Assembly: GCA_036000545.1 (NCBI GenBank)
Contig: DASYVD010000075.1
Span: 1 to 18,951 of the forward strand
Origin: DASYVD01 sp036000545
GTDB taxonomy: Bacteria > Actinomycetota > UBA4738 > CALAEC01
Direction of reading: 5' to 3'
Length of the DNA: 18,951 bases
Part shown: piece after piece, positions 1-6,095 of the stretch
How positions within the stretch are numbered: the first letter of the stretch is position 1
Layout of the letters: each line of letters begins with the position of its first letter
The notes under the pieces: model-generated
Seen by the model: only the letters and a program-made list of their open reading frames with translations
What the model was told of the DNA's origin: nothing
Databases searched by the model: none
Position numbers and translations under genes: made by a program

Positions 1-2
1 GT

Positions 3-344
3 GAGGCTCTTGCCCTGCTCCGTGATGACACTGTCTACCCGGGTGGCCCGGGGTCTCCGGTAGCGCGTGGCGACAAAGACAAGGACTGGCTACCCATCGT
101 CGGGGAGAACGACTGGGTGGTCATCATGCGTGACAAGAGGATGCGCTGGCGATCCTGGGAACTCGAAGCGCTCCGCGAGGCGGGGCTTCGCGTATTCAGC
201 CTGAGACGGGCAGGCAACTATACGCGCTGGGAAGTCGTTACCCTGCTGGCGCGATTCTGGCCGGGTATCGAAGCAACCGCTGAGGCCGAGGCAGGCCCCT
301 ACGTTTACTCCGTCACTCAGGCGGGGCTTCGACGCATGGCCTGA
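3..344 (+). CDS. PIN-like domain protein, 3' part only (start lies before the window)
   Basis: An open frame enters from the left edge with no start codon at the edge and ends at TGA 342-344, giving 113 visible residues. The visible part contains DWLPIVGENDWVVIMRDKRM, then a conserved Glu (RSWELEAL) and a tail ending PYVYSVTQAGLRRM. This order (D-x-x-WLP, hydrophobic strand with a TxD/RD-like step, basic residues, then E) is what I associate with the PIN-like (VapC45-type) toxin nucleases, which cut RNA using acidic residues and a metal. The N-terminal part carrying the first acidic residue is outside the window, as would be any antitoxin gene upstream. An ATG at 117 is internal to the conserved block and is not the start. 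The family call rests on recognition by eye; a stand-alone PIN-like protein of unknown role is equally possible. Confidence 0.6.
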   Translation, partial: EALALLRDDTVYPGGPGSPVARGDKDKDWLPIVGENDWVVIMRDKRMRWRSWELEALREAGLRVFSLRRAGNYTRWEVVTLLARFWPGIEATAEAEAGPYVYSVTQAGLRRMA

Positions 345-359
345 GCCTACCGCCGTCAA

Positions 360-373
360 GGGGATAGTTCCCC
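360..373 (+). terminator. Short hairpin after the PIN-like gene (weak)
   Basis: GGGGA (360-364) and TCCCC (369-373) can pair around a 4-nt loop, 15 bases after the stop of the PIN-like gene. The stem is only 5 bp and is not followed by a T run, so a terminator role is a guess. Confidence 0.2.
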
Positions 374-454
374 CGTCTGGTTACACGTTTGTCAAGACCC
401 GGCATCGCCAGGGCAGGCTTCGCCGGTAGAGTGGCCCCGCAGAAGGAGGGGCCC

Positions 455-910
455 ATGACGGTGTACGACTGGGTGAAGTTCGCCCACATCTTACTGGCCA
501 TCGTGGCGGTGGGGTTCAACGCTTCCTACGGCATCTGGCTGGCTCGCGCGGCGCAGGCCCAGGAGCACGAGCTGCACGTCCTACGTGGGATCAAGATCCT
601 CGACGACCGGTTCGCCAACCCCGCCTACGGGCTGCTCCTCGTGACCGGCCTTTGGATGGTCGTCATCAGTCCGTGGGAGATCACCACGTTCTGGATCCTC
701 GGGGGCCTCATTCTCTGGGCGGTGGTCATCCTCCTCGGTGTGGGCCTGTACACGCCGACGCTCCGGCGGCAGATCCACGTGTTGGAGGCGGAAGGTCCGG
801 GCTCCGAGGAGTTCCAGTGGCTGTCACGGCGGGGCACGATCCTTGGCATCGTGCTGGGCATCATGGTGGTCATGATCGTCGGCCTCATGGTCCTCAAGCC
901 AAGCTTCTGA
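455..910 (+). CDS. DUF2269-type integral membrane protein
   Basis: This 151-residue protein starts at ATG 455, preceded by AAGGAGG (443-449). A TTG at 389 extends the frame by 22 residues that do not look like protein of this family and has no ribosome site, so it is rejected. Four hydrophobic segments are visible at about residues 7-30, 56-72, 77-99 and 128-147, with short charged loops. The opening (VKFAHILLAIVAVGFNAS) and the spacing of helices resemble DUF2269, a family of small predicted inner-membrane proteins with no established activity. The gene lies 65 bp before the small secreted protein gene and could be cotranscribed with it. Nothing in the sequence identifies a ligand; function is unknown. 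Confidence 0.72.
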   Translation: MTVYDWVKFAHILLAIVAVGFNASYGIWLARAAQAQEHELHVLRGIKILDDRFANPAYGLLLVTGLWMVVISPWEITTFWILGGLILWAVVILLGVGLYTPTLRRQIHVLEAEGPGSEEFQWLSRRGTILGIVLGIMVVMIVGLMVLKPSF

Positions 911-975
911 GCCTCCGAACCTCGGCGCCCGCCCAGACGAACTAGCGGGTGAAGCGTACGGAGGGAGGAGGCTCC

Positions 976-1242
976 ATGAAAAAGGCGATCCTCGCCTCGG
1001 CGGCCGCCGTGGCCTTGAGCATTGGGGCGGCGGCACCCGCTGCGGCGCACGTTCACGGCATCACCCCACTGCTCGGATGCACGGTGGATAACTCGAACTC
1101 GGGAGCCACCGCGACCGACGACACGACGGCGTCGGCGGCCAATGGCGGCCCGATCTCGGGGCTGATCCCTGCCACGGTCGGCGAGTCACCGCTCGGTTTC
1201 GGAGACGGCGGTTTCGGAGCGGCCTCCGGCCACTGCCCATAG
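976..1242 (+). CDS. Small secreted protein, possible N-terminal histidine after signal cleavage
   Basis: An 88-residue protein starting at ATG 976 behind a purine-rich SD stretch (GGAGGGAGGAGG, 960-971). A GTG at 949 in frame only adds nine residues ahead of the charged start of the signal peptide. Residues 1-24 form a typical Sec signal peptide: MKK, an Ala/Leu-rich core, and AAA before the predicted cut. The mature protein would begin His-Val-His-Gly and is rich in Gly, Ala, Thr and Asn, with two cysteines (35 and 87) that could form a disulfide. I recall similar small secreted proteins (HVHGITPLLG..VDN..., GGPISGLIPATVG) in other actinobacteria, but no function. It is the last gene before the hairpin terminator at 1262. 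Metal binding by the N-terminal histidines is only an idea. Confidence 0.7.
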   Translation: MKKAILASAAAVALSIGAAAPAAAHVHGITPLLGCTVDNSNSGATATDDTTASAANGGPISGLIPATVGESPLGFGDGGFGAASGHCP

Positions 1243-1261
1243 GAACTGGCCGTAAGACCGG

Positions 1262-1297
1262 ACGGGCGGCCGTTCGTTCCCGGCCGCCCGTTCTCTT
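1262..1297 (+). terminator. Strong hairpin terminator after the small secreted protein gene
   Basis: ACGGGCGGCCG (1262-1272) and CGGCCGCCCGT (1281-1291) are exact complements around an 8-nt loop TTCGTTCC, 19 bases after the stop codon. The stem is followed by TCTCTT, a short pyrimidine run. The 11-bp GC-rich stem makes an intrinsic terminator likely. It separates the DUF2269/secreted-protein pair from the SnoaL-like gene. Confidence 0.75.
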
Positions 1298-1366
1298 GTG
1301 CTCCGGTTGCCCCTTCTCGCGAACTCGAGTACAGATGCGTTCCAACGGAAACCGAGGGGGAAGACC

Positions 1367-1747
1367 GTGGAACGCAGCGAGCTGCAAGCGTGGATCGACC
1401 GCTACATGTGGGCGTGGTCGACCAACGACCCCGCCGATATCGGAGACCTCTTCACCGAGGACGCGCGGTACTACACCGCGCCCCATCGTGACCCGTGGGT
1501 CGGCCGGGCGGGGATCGCCTCGGAATGGATCGGCCGGAAGGACGAGCCCGGCACGTGGAAATTCCGCTACCAGGTCGTGGGCATCGACGGCGACACGGGG
1601 TTCGTCCGCGGCTGGACCACCTACACCGACGACCCGGACTACAGCAACCTGTGGGTGATCCGCCTCGAAGAGGACGGTCGCTGCTCGGAGTTCACCGAGT
1701 GGTGGATGGAAGTCGAGAGCGATCAGGCGGCGAGCTCTTCTCCTTGA
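1367..1747 (+). CDS. SnoaL-like / NTF2-like domain protein
   Basis: The chosen start is GTG 1367, six bases after GAGGGGG (1354-1360); an earlier TTG at 1298 would begin inside the terminator hairpin region and is rejected. The resulting 126-residue protein has the size and pattern of a single SnoaL/NTF2 barrel: an N-terminal helix (ELQAWIDRYMWAWSTND) followed by DIGDLFTEDARYYTAP and strands ending SEFTEWWMEV. The family contains ketosteroid-isomerase-like enzymes, polyketide cyclases and non-catalytic binding proteins, so no reaction can be assigned. TTGCCC (1307-1312) and TACAGA (1330-1335), 17 bases apart, could be a weak promoter. The last 56 bases overlap the end of paaD on the other strand, so the two genes converge. 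Whether it works in phenylacetate breakdown is unknown. Confidence 0.72.
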   Translation: MERSELQAWIDRYMWAWSTNDPADIGDLFTEDARYYTAPHRDPWVGRAGIASEWIGRKDEPGTWKFRYQVVGIDGDTGFVRGWTTYTDDPDYSNLWVIRLEEDGRCSEFTEWWMEVESDQAASSSP

Positions 1748-2231
1748 ATCCCTCGAAGGGGTTGCGGCACGCCCGGCAGAAGTGCGTGGTTCGGCACGGC
1801 GTAGGCCCGAACGCCGCCTCCATCATCGTTTCGGTCGAACCGCAGTAGGGGCAGGGGGTCCCTGCGCTGCTCATCAGTGGGATGGATACAGGTCCACCGG
1901 CCGGCAGCTCCCAATGCGGGGAGATCCCCAGGGCCCGGAGCCCCGCCCTCCCCGCCTCCGTGATCCGGTCCGTGGTCCACGGCGGGTCATAGACGAAACG
2001 GACCCGCACCGTGTGCCCATCGCTGACTCGGCGCAGGGCCACCTCGACGTCCTCACCGATGATTTCCTTGGCCGGGCATCCGACGAACGTGGGGAGGAGA
2101 TCGACCTCGACCGCGTCCTCGTTGACGTCGACCCGCTCCACCATCCCCAGGTCCACGATCGAGCACGTGGGGATCTCGGGGTCGGGGACCGACCCCAGGG
2201 CGTCCCACACCTGCCGCTCCAGGGCGTCCAT
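1692..2231 (-). CDS. paaD: Phenylacetyl-CoA epoxygenase-associated protein PaaD
   Basis: Start is ATG at 2231-2229, sharing one base with the paaC stop (TGATG), an arrangement typical of translational coupling; 179 residues. Residues 1-100 match the MIP18/DUF59 fold: VWDALGSVPDPEIPTCSIVDLGMV, then TFVGCPAKE. The C-terminal part is a cysteine-rich zinc-ribbon-like segment, with Cys127 and Cys130 (CPYC), Cys146, Cys152 and Cys155 (CRAC), ending in the PaaD-like FEGFKE. PaaD is required for the PaaABCE pathway but is not part of the purified catalytic complex; a role in iron-sulfur or metal-centre assembly is inferred from the DUF59 family. About 15 residues of polar tail follow the usual family end, and this tail is the part that overlaps the converging SnoaL-like gene. 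Confidence 0.88.
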   Translation of the reverse strand: MDALERQVWDALGSVPDPEIPTCSIVDLGMVERVDVNEDAVEVDLLPTFVGCPAKEIIGEDVEVALRRVSDGHTVRVRFVYDPPWTTDRITEAGRAGLRALGISPHWELPAGGPVSIPLMSSAGTPCPYCGSTETMMEAAFGPTPCRTTHFCRACRNPFEGFKEKSSPPDRSRLPSTTR

Positions 2232-3172
2232 CACCAGCTCGCTCCGGGGAACGCCCGATGGAGCGCGGTCATTTCCTTCCATAGCGGGCCGAAGTCCTCC
2301 GAATGCCGGCCGTGACGGCCGCCCGTCCCCGCGAATCCCCCGACGTGGACCCACTTCCCGTCGCGGCGCTCCACACCCGGGACGGTCAGCTCGTCGCGCT
2401 CCTCGACTTCACCGGAGGACGTGGGGACGAACTCGCCGAGCCGGGCGTGCCCGGTGAGAACATAGTCGAGAGAGACCGCCTCGAGGTCCGACCCGATCCG
2501 CTCGAGCCATTCCGCGAGGAGGTCGTCGCTCGCGCGAGGAAGCACACCCTCCGATAGCAGGACTTCTTCTCCGGGAAGGGCCTCGAACAGCGCCATGGCC
2601 TCGGGCAGGACCAGCTCCAGCCCCGTGGCCACGCGGTCTCGGGCCGTGACACCGTCCTCGGCGACGCGACGGAACCACGTCCTGCCGTGGTCGAGGTGGT
2701 ACCGCTCCTCCATCCGGATCACGCCGAGCGCGTCCCGGACCTCCTTCCACGAGGTCGACTCGAGCGCGGCGGTGCGGACGTCGTCGGCCTCGTCGTACAG
2801 CCACTGCCGGGCGATCGTGTAGCCCCAGTCCCGGTTCGGTCGCTCGCAGATGACGGCGTTCCGATACTCCTCCGGCCTCCTTCCCAACGCCAAGGTGTTC
2901 GGGTCGCTCCCGGCGACCGACTCCGCCAGCTCGTAGAGCAATCGCGCGTGCGCCATCTCATCCTGGGCGATCGAGGAGAACGCCAGGTCCTCTTCGAGGT
3001 GAGGTGCCCATCCGGTCCACTCGGAGTGGCGGTGCCCGATCACCAGCTCGTCGTCGGCCAGGGCGAGGAGGAGCGAGAGCCGTGGGTCGTCCGGAATGGG
3101 TGGGCCCTCGAGCGGAGGGGCTTCCGGGACAGGCCGGGACGCCGGCGCGAAATAGGAGTCCCGCTCAGCCAT
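2231..3172 (-). CDS. paaC: Phenylacetyl-CoA epoxygenase subunit PaaC (with diiron-type motifs)
   Basis: A 313-residue ferritin-like helical protein starting at ATG 3172, which overlaps the end of paaB by 8 bp; GGAGG lies seven bases upstream inside paaB. The conserved helices are clear: EEDLAFSSIAQDEMAHARLL (residues 60-79) and GVIRMEERYHLDHGRTWF (150-167). In the well-studied E. coli enzyme PaaC is the structural partner of the catalytic PaaA. As I recall it, the E. coli protein lacks the metal-binding Glu and His at these points. Here both E-x-x-H motifs are present (Glu72/His75 and Glu156/His159), with Glu42 in the first helix. About 30 extra residues, rich in Pro, precede the first helix. 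The length is greater than the roughly 250 residues of E. coli PaaC. Confidence 0.9.
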   Translation of the reverse strand: MAERDSYFAPASRPVPEAPPLEGPPIPDDPRLSLLLALADDELVIGHRHSEWTGWAPHLEEDLAFSSIAQDEMAHARLLYELAESVAGSDPNTLALGRRPEEYRNAVICERPNRDWGYTIARQWLYDEADDVRTAALESTSWKEVRDALGVIRMEERYHLDHGRTWFRRVAEDGVTARDRVATGLELVLPEAMALFEALPGEEVLLSEGVLPRASDDLLAEWLERIGSDLEAVSLDYVLTGHARLGEFVPTSSGEVEERDELTVPGVERRDGKWVHVGGFAGTGGRHGRHSEDFGPLWKEMTALHRAFPGASW

Positions 3173-3533
3173 GAGCGACCTCCGCCGCTCGACCGCGGGT
3201 CGCCGGGGGGCGCGGACGGTCGATGGCCAGCCCTCGTTCCTTCATCAATGCGTGCACCTTCTTCAGCTTGGCCCCGACGCCTGCGTACCCCTCGCTTCGC
3301 CGGTAGGCCCGGTCGATGACGCCCCCGATCCCGGTGAGGTCGAGAGCGGGATGCACTTCCTCCGTGCCACGAAGGCGCACCGCGAACGCCGGCGCTTCCT
3401 TGTGCCGGAAGTGCGTCTCCCGGGCGAGCAGCATGGCCATCTCCAGGTCGGGGGCCTTGATGCCTCCGGCCACCTCCCAGTCCGCGTCGGGCGTTCGTCG
3501 CTGGAGCACGTCCCACACGGGGATCGCGGTCAC
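3165..3533 (-). CDS. paaB: Phenylacetyl-CoA epoxygenase subunit PaaB
   Basis: A 122-residue protein whose start is GTG at 3533-3531, 16 bp after the paaA stop. It is identified by the family signature WDVLQRRTPDADWEVAGGIK followed by APDLEMAMLLARETHFRHKE and FAVRLRG. PaaB is a small subunit that joins the PaaAC pairs in the 1,2-phenylacetyl-CoA epoxidase complex and is needed for activity, though its exact task is not settled. The ribosome site is weak (CAGGTG about eight bases upstream), so its translation may depend on that of paaA. The C-terminal 35 residues are basic and Pro/Arg-rich and are less typical. The stop lies inside the paaC start region (8-bp overlap), consistent with one transcript. 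Confidence 0.9.
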   Translation of the reverse strand: MTAIPVWDVLQRRTPDADWEVAGGIKAPDLEMAMLLARETHFRHKEAPAFAVRLRGTEEVHPALDLTGIGGVIDRAYRRSEGYAGVGAKLKKVHALMKERGLAIDRPRPPATRGRAAEVAHG

Positions 3534-3549
3534 GGTGACAGCACCTGCC

Positions 3550-4467
3550 TCACACGGCGACCGACGCGATCCGCTCGAAAACCTCGCGGACCCACGCGTG
3601 GTGGTCCCAGACCATCTTGCGGTGATCGAGCCGGACCCTGGTCATCGGCCCGTTGCCCTTGACCACTTGCCAGAACTCGTCCCAGTCGGGATCCGACCAG
3701 ATCCACTCGCCCTTCGACTGGTCCCACCGCAACTCCGGGTCCGGGACGCTGATGCCGATGTCCCACAGCTTCGGCACGTACGTCGAGAAGAACTCCTGGC
3801 GGAGGTCCTCGTTCGATCGCGTCTTGATCCCCCAGTACAGGAGGACGTCCTTGTCCGGCTTCGACGGCGGGCCGAAGAAGTGCATGATCGGCTGCCACCA
3901 CCGGTTCACCGCGTCCTGGAACAGATCGCGCTGCTCCGGGGTGCCGGTGACGAGCTCCAGGACCATGTCCTCCCCGTGACGCAGATGGACGGACTCCTCC
4001 GCGCAGATCCTCCGCATCACCCGGACGTAGGGCGCGTACGAGCAGTCGAGAAGGGCCTTCTGAGTCACCAGGGCTGCGCCGTCGATGAGCCACCCGATCA
4101 CCGCCACGTCACCCCAGGTGTTGGCGGGGTAGTGGAACACGTTGTGGAACTTCGTCCGCCCGTTGACCAGGTCGTCCCACATCTGCTCGCGGGACTTCCC
4201 CAGGTCCTCGGCCACGCGGTACAGGAGCTGCCCGTGCCCCGCCTCGTCCTGGACCTTAGCGGTGAGGGAGAGCTTCCGCTTGAGCGTCGGCGCGCGAGGG
4301 ATCCACTCGCGTTCGGGGAGACAGCCCATGACTTCGGAGTTGGCATGCATCTCGATGAACTTGAGGAGCGCCTGCCGGTATTTGTCGGGCATCCACTCTC
4401 CCGCCTCGATCTTCTCCCCGGCGTCGATTCGGGCCTTGAACGCCGCGACCTTCTCTTCGTAGGTCAT
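3550..4467 (-). CDS. paaA: Phenylacetyl-CoA epoxygenase catalytic subunit PaaA
   Basis: A 305-residue diiron protein starting at ATG 4467, overlapping the tetR stop by 4 bp (ATGA) with GGAG seven bases upstream. It shows the ferritin-like ligand set: Glu45 (SEVMG), E-x-x-H at Glu75/His78 (KVQDEAGHGQLLY) and E-x-x-H at Glu158/His161 (CAEESVHLRHGED). Other family blocks include FHYPANTWGD, DCSYAPYVRVM, RWWQPIMHFFGPPSKPD and WDIGISVPDPEL. In the PaaABC(E) complex it uses O2 and electrons to convert phenylacetyl-CoA to the ring 1,2-epoxide in the cytoplasm, the key step of the aerobic hybrid phenylacetate pathway. Length and motifs agree with the family and nothing looks broken. The electron-donating reductase PaaE is not encoded nearby. 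Confidence 0.95.
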   Translation of the reverse strand: MTYEEKVAAFKARIDAGEKIEAGEWMPDKYRQALLKFIEMHANSEVMGCLPEREWIPRAPTLKRKLSLTAKVQDEAGHGQLLYRVAEDLGKSREQMWDDLVNGRTKFHNVFHYPANTWGDVAVIGWLIDGAALVTQKALLDCSYAPYVRVMRRICAEESVHLRHGEDMVLELVTGTPEQRDLFQDAVNRWWQPIMHFFGPPSKPDKDVLLYWGIKTRSNEDLRQEFFSTYVPKLWDIGISVPDPELRWDQSKGEWIWSDPDWDEFWQVVKGNGPMTRVRLDHRKMVWDHHAWVREVFERIASVAV

Positions 4468-5129
4468 CGCTTCACTCCGGTTTCGTCATCCGCGGCCAGC
4501 CCCCGCAGAAGGAGCTCGGTGAACCGGTCGGCGATCTCGTCGGGTGAGAGCGGGCCCTCGGGGTCGTACCAGGTGTAGGTCCAGTTCGCCGCGGACAGCA
4601 CCAGGAGCCGGGCGAGTGTTGGATCGATCTGTCGGAGCCGCCCGCCCTCGATCCCCTCTCGGATGAGCTCGTCCCACAGGGACTCGTACTCGTCGCGAAG
4701 CGCCCTCACCTCCGCACGCCGCGGCTCCTCGAGGGCGTTCCATTCCTCCAGGAACACTCGAGCTTCCTCGCGCGCGTGGGCCACCACGCCGATGTGGGAG
4801 CGCATGGCCTTCCGCAGCTTCTCCTCGGGAGACCCCGGCCCATCCACCACGATTCGCACGCCGGTGAGGAACTGCTCGGCGGCGCGAACGACGATGTCGT
4901 AGAGGAGGTCTTCCTTGCTCCGGATGTGGGCGTAGAGGCTGCCCGGGAGGATCCCCGTCGCCGCGGCGATGTCGCGGATGCTCGTGCCGTGATACCCGCG
5001 GGTGCTGAAGAGCTCCGCGGCGGCATCGAGCATCTGCGCTCGGCGCCCGTAGGCGGCCATGGACTCCTTGCGAGAGGGGCCGATGAGGTCCCTGAGGCGC
5101 TCGCGGCGGCCGGTGTCCTGGACGGGCAT
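4464..5129 (-). CDS. TetR-family repressor, first gene of the paa operon
   Basis: A 221-residue TetR-family protein starting at ATG 5129. The N-terminal DNA-binding domain reads MLDAAAELFSTRGYHGTS followed by IRDIAAATGILPGSLYAHIR and SKEDLLYDIV, with the helix-turn-helix at about residues 50-70. The C-terminal half is a helical ligand-binding domain; acyl-CoA-type ligands are usual for repressors of such operons. An internal ATG (5060, residue 24) with AAGGAG three bases before it is an alternative start and would still keep the whole domain. The gene overlaps paaA by 4 bp, so repressor and enzymes share one transcript, giving negative autoregulation if it binds the palindrome at 5192-5213. 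The likely inducer is phenylacetyl-CoA, by analogy with known Paa repressors; KstR2-like ligands are the alternative. Confidence 0.85.
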   Translation of the reverse strand: MPVQDTGRRERLRDLIGPSRKESMAAYGRRAQMLDAAAELFSTRGYHGTSIRDIAAATGILPGSLYAHIRSKEDLLYDIVVRAAEQFLTGVRIVVDGPGSPEEKLRKAMRSHIGVVAHAREEARVFLEEWNALEEPRRAEVRALRDEYESLWDELIREGIEGGRLRQIDPTLARLLVLSAANWTYTWYDPEGPLSPDEIADRFTELLLRGLAADDETGVKR

Positions 5130-5186
5130 CTGAGACTCGTCTCCAAACCCCGGGGCATCAGTGGCGTGTTCCCCGGGAACCCTTCC

Positions 5187-5216
5187 AGGCTACCAAACAA
5201 GCGCTTGTTTGGTCAA
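5187..5216 (-). promoter_or_regulatory. Promoter of the tetR-paaABCD operon
   Basis: On the minus strand TTGACC (5216-5211) and TAGCCT (5192-5187) are separated by 18 bases. The -35 box matches the consensus at five of six positions and the -10 box at three of six. Transcription would start near 5180, leaving a leader of about 50 bases before the tetR ATG. The spacer is filled by the operator palindrome, so a bound repressor would block polymerase directly. Confidence 0.55.
5192..5213. promoter_or_regulatory. 22-bp perfect palindrome, probable TetR operator
   Basis: ACCAAACAAGC (5192-5202) is followed immediately by its exact complement GCTTGTTTGGT (5203-5213). The central 14 bases fit the KstR2-type operator pattern AnCAAGnnCTTGnT as I remember it from mycobacteria. 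It lies 63 bp upstream of the tetR start and between the -35 and -10 boxes. Position and symmetry make it the most likely binding site of the TetR protein. Confidence 0.8.
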
Positions 5217-5279
5217 GGCGGGATAAGGCCACTCCCCACGGAAAGGACTGAAGATGGTTTGCGCCGCTGATCAGCCAGG

Positions 5280-6095
5280 CTAGGGCGCCGCCGCGGTGTC
5301 GGGGACGTTTGCCTCGCCGGGAGGGCCTCCCGAGCCTCGGCCTGAACCGGAGTCTTCTCCGGACCCCCCGCCTCCACCGCCGGAGCCGCCGCCCGAGCCT
5401 TGGTCACTTCCGCCGGCTCCGTCTCCACCACCGGCCCCCCCGGTGCCGGTAGAGCCGCCCGCGCCTCCACCACCACCGGAGGCATCGTCGGTGCCACCGC
5501 CTCCGGCTCCGCCACCGGCTCCGCCGGTTTCGGTGCGTCCTCCGGACCCGGCGCCAGAACCGAAGCCCGCCCCAGCCCCGGCTCCCCCGGCATCATCGTC
5601 GGTCGCACAGGGATCGGGTTTCTCGGCTTCGTCGGAGCGGTTTTCCTCGGACTTGGCCGAGGCCACGCCGGCAACTTGCTGGCCCTTCTCGCAACCGGAG
5701 AGCTCTGTGCTTCGAGCGGTCTCGCTGACGGCCCCGCCGTGCTCGGCCGCCTCGCCCGCCGCTCCTCCCGGGAGATCCAAGCCCACCAGCTGAACGGCAT
5801 CGGCGACCGCGTCCTGGACCGGCCCGGGAAGCGCCCCCGCCACGGCCATGCCTCCCACCAGGGCGAGGAAGACCGCCAGCCCCACAACAGCGAGCCGAAG
5901 CTGCCGGCGGGACATCCACTTCCGGGCCATGGCGATCCTCCGCTCGAACCCGGTCTCCGTAGCCGCAATCATGGCCGCGAGGTGGCCCTCAGCAACTTCC
6001 GGAGAGGGCTCCTCCAATAACTCCCTGCGAAGCTCCTGAAGTGCCCGGTCGAGGCTCACACCCATCTCACCTCTGTAATCGTCAGAAGGGCCCAT
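5280..6095 (-). CDS. Membrane protein with glycine-rich outer domain, coupled to the ECF sigma gene (anti-sigma-like)
   Basis: A 271-residue protein starting at ATG 6095, sharing one base with the sigma-factor stop (TGATG). Residues 14-65 are a charged, helical, presumably cytoplasmic part (LDRALQELRRELL...RKWMSRRQ). One membrane segment follows (about 67-89, LAVVGLAVFLALVGGMAVAG). After it comes LPGPVQDAVADAVQLVGLDL, a pattern I associate with actinobacterial membrane partners of sigma factors. The outer part has two cysteines (in SGCEKG and DPCATD) and residues about 167-262 are almost entirely Gly with Ser, Ala, Thr and acidic residues. Gene order and one-pass topology suggest a regulator that holds the sigma factor at the membrane, but no zinc-binding anti-sigma motif (HxxxCxxC) is visible, so this is inference. 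An alternative start is ATG 6065. Confidence 0.65.
   Translation of the reverse strand: MGPSDDYRGEMGVSLDRALQELRRELLEEPSPEVAEGHLAAMIAATETGFERRIAMARKWMSRRQLRLAVVGLAVFLALVGGMAVAGALPGPVQDAVADAVQLVGLDLPGGAAGEAAEHGGAVSETARSTELSGCEKGQQVAGVASAKSEENRSDEAEKPDPCATDDDAGGAGAGAGFGSGAGSGGRTETGGAGGGAGGGGTDDASGGGGGAGGSTGTGGAGGGDGAGGSDQGSGGGSGGGGGGSGEDSGSGRGSGGPPGEANVPDTAAAP

Noticed and set aside
179..331. A 13-base direct repeat (AGGCGGGGCTTCG at 179-191 and 319-331).
   Set aside because: Both copies lie inside the PIN-like coding region and encode the common string AGLR; only two copies, so chance is likely.
5268..5277. GCTGATCAGC palindrome just before the end of the glycine-rich protein gene.
   Set aside because: Only 10 bp with no loop, no T run and no promoter relation; no support as terminator or operator.
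5296..5560. CCN-rich, repeat-like tract on the plus strand with long open frames on both strands.
   Set aside because: It is explained by glycine codons of the minus-strand membrane protein's tail; no regular DNA repeat unit was found.
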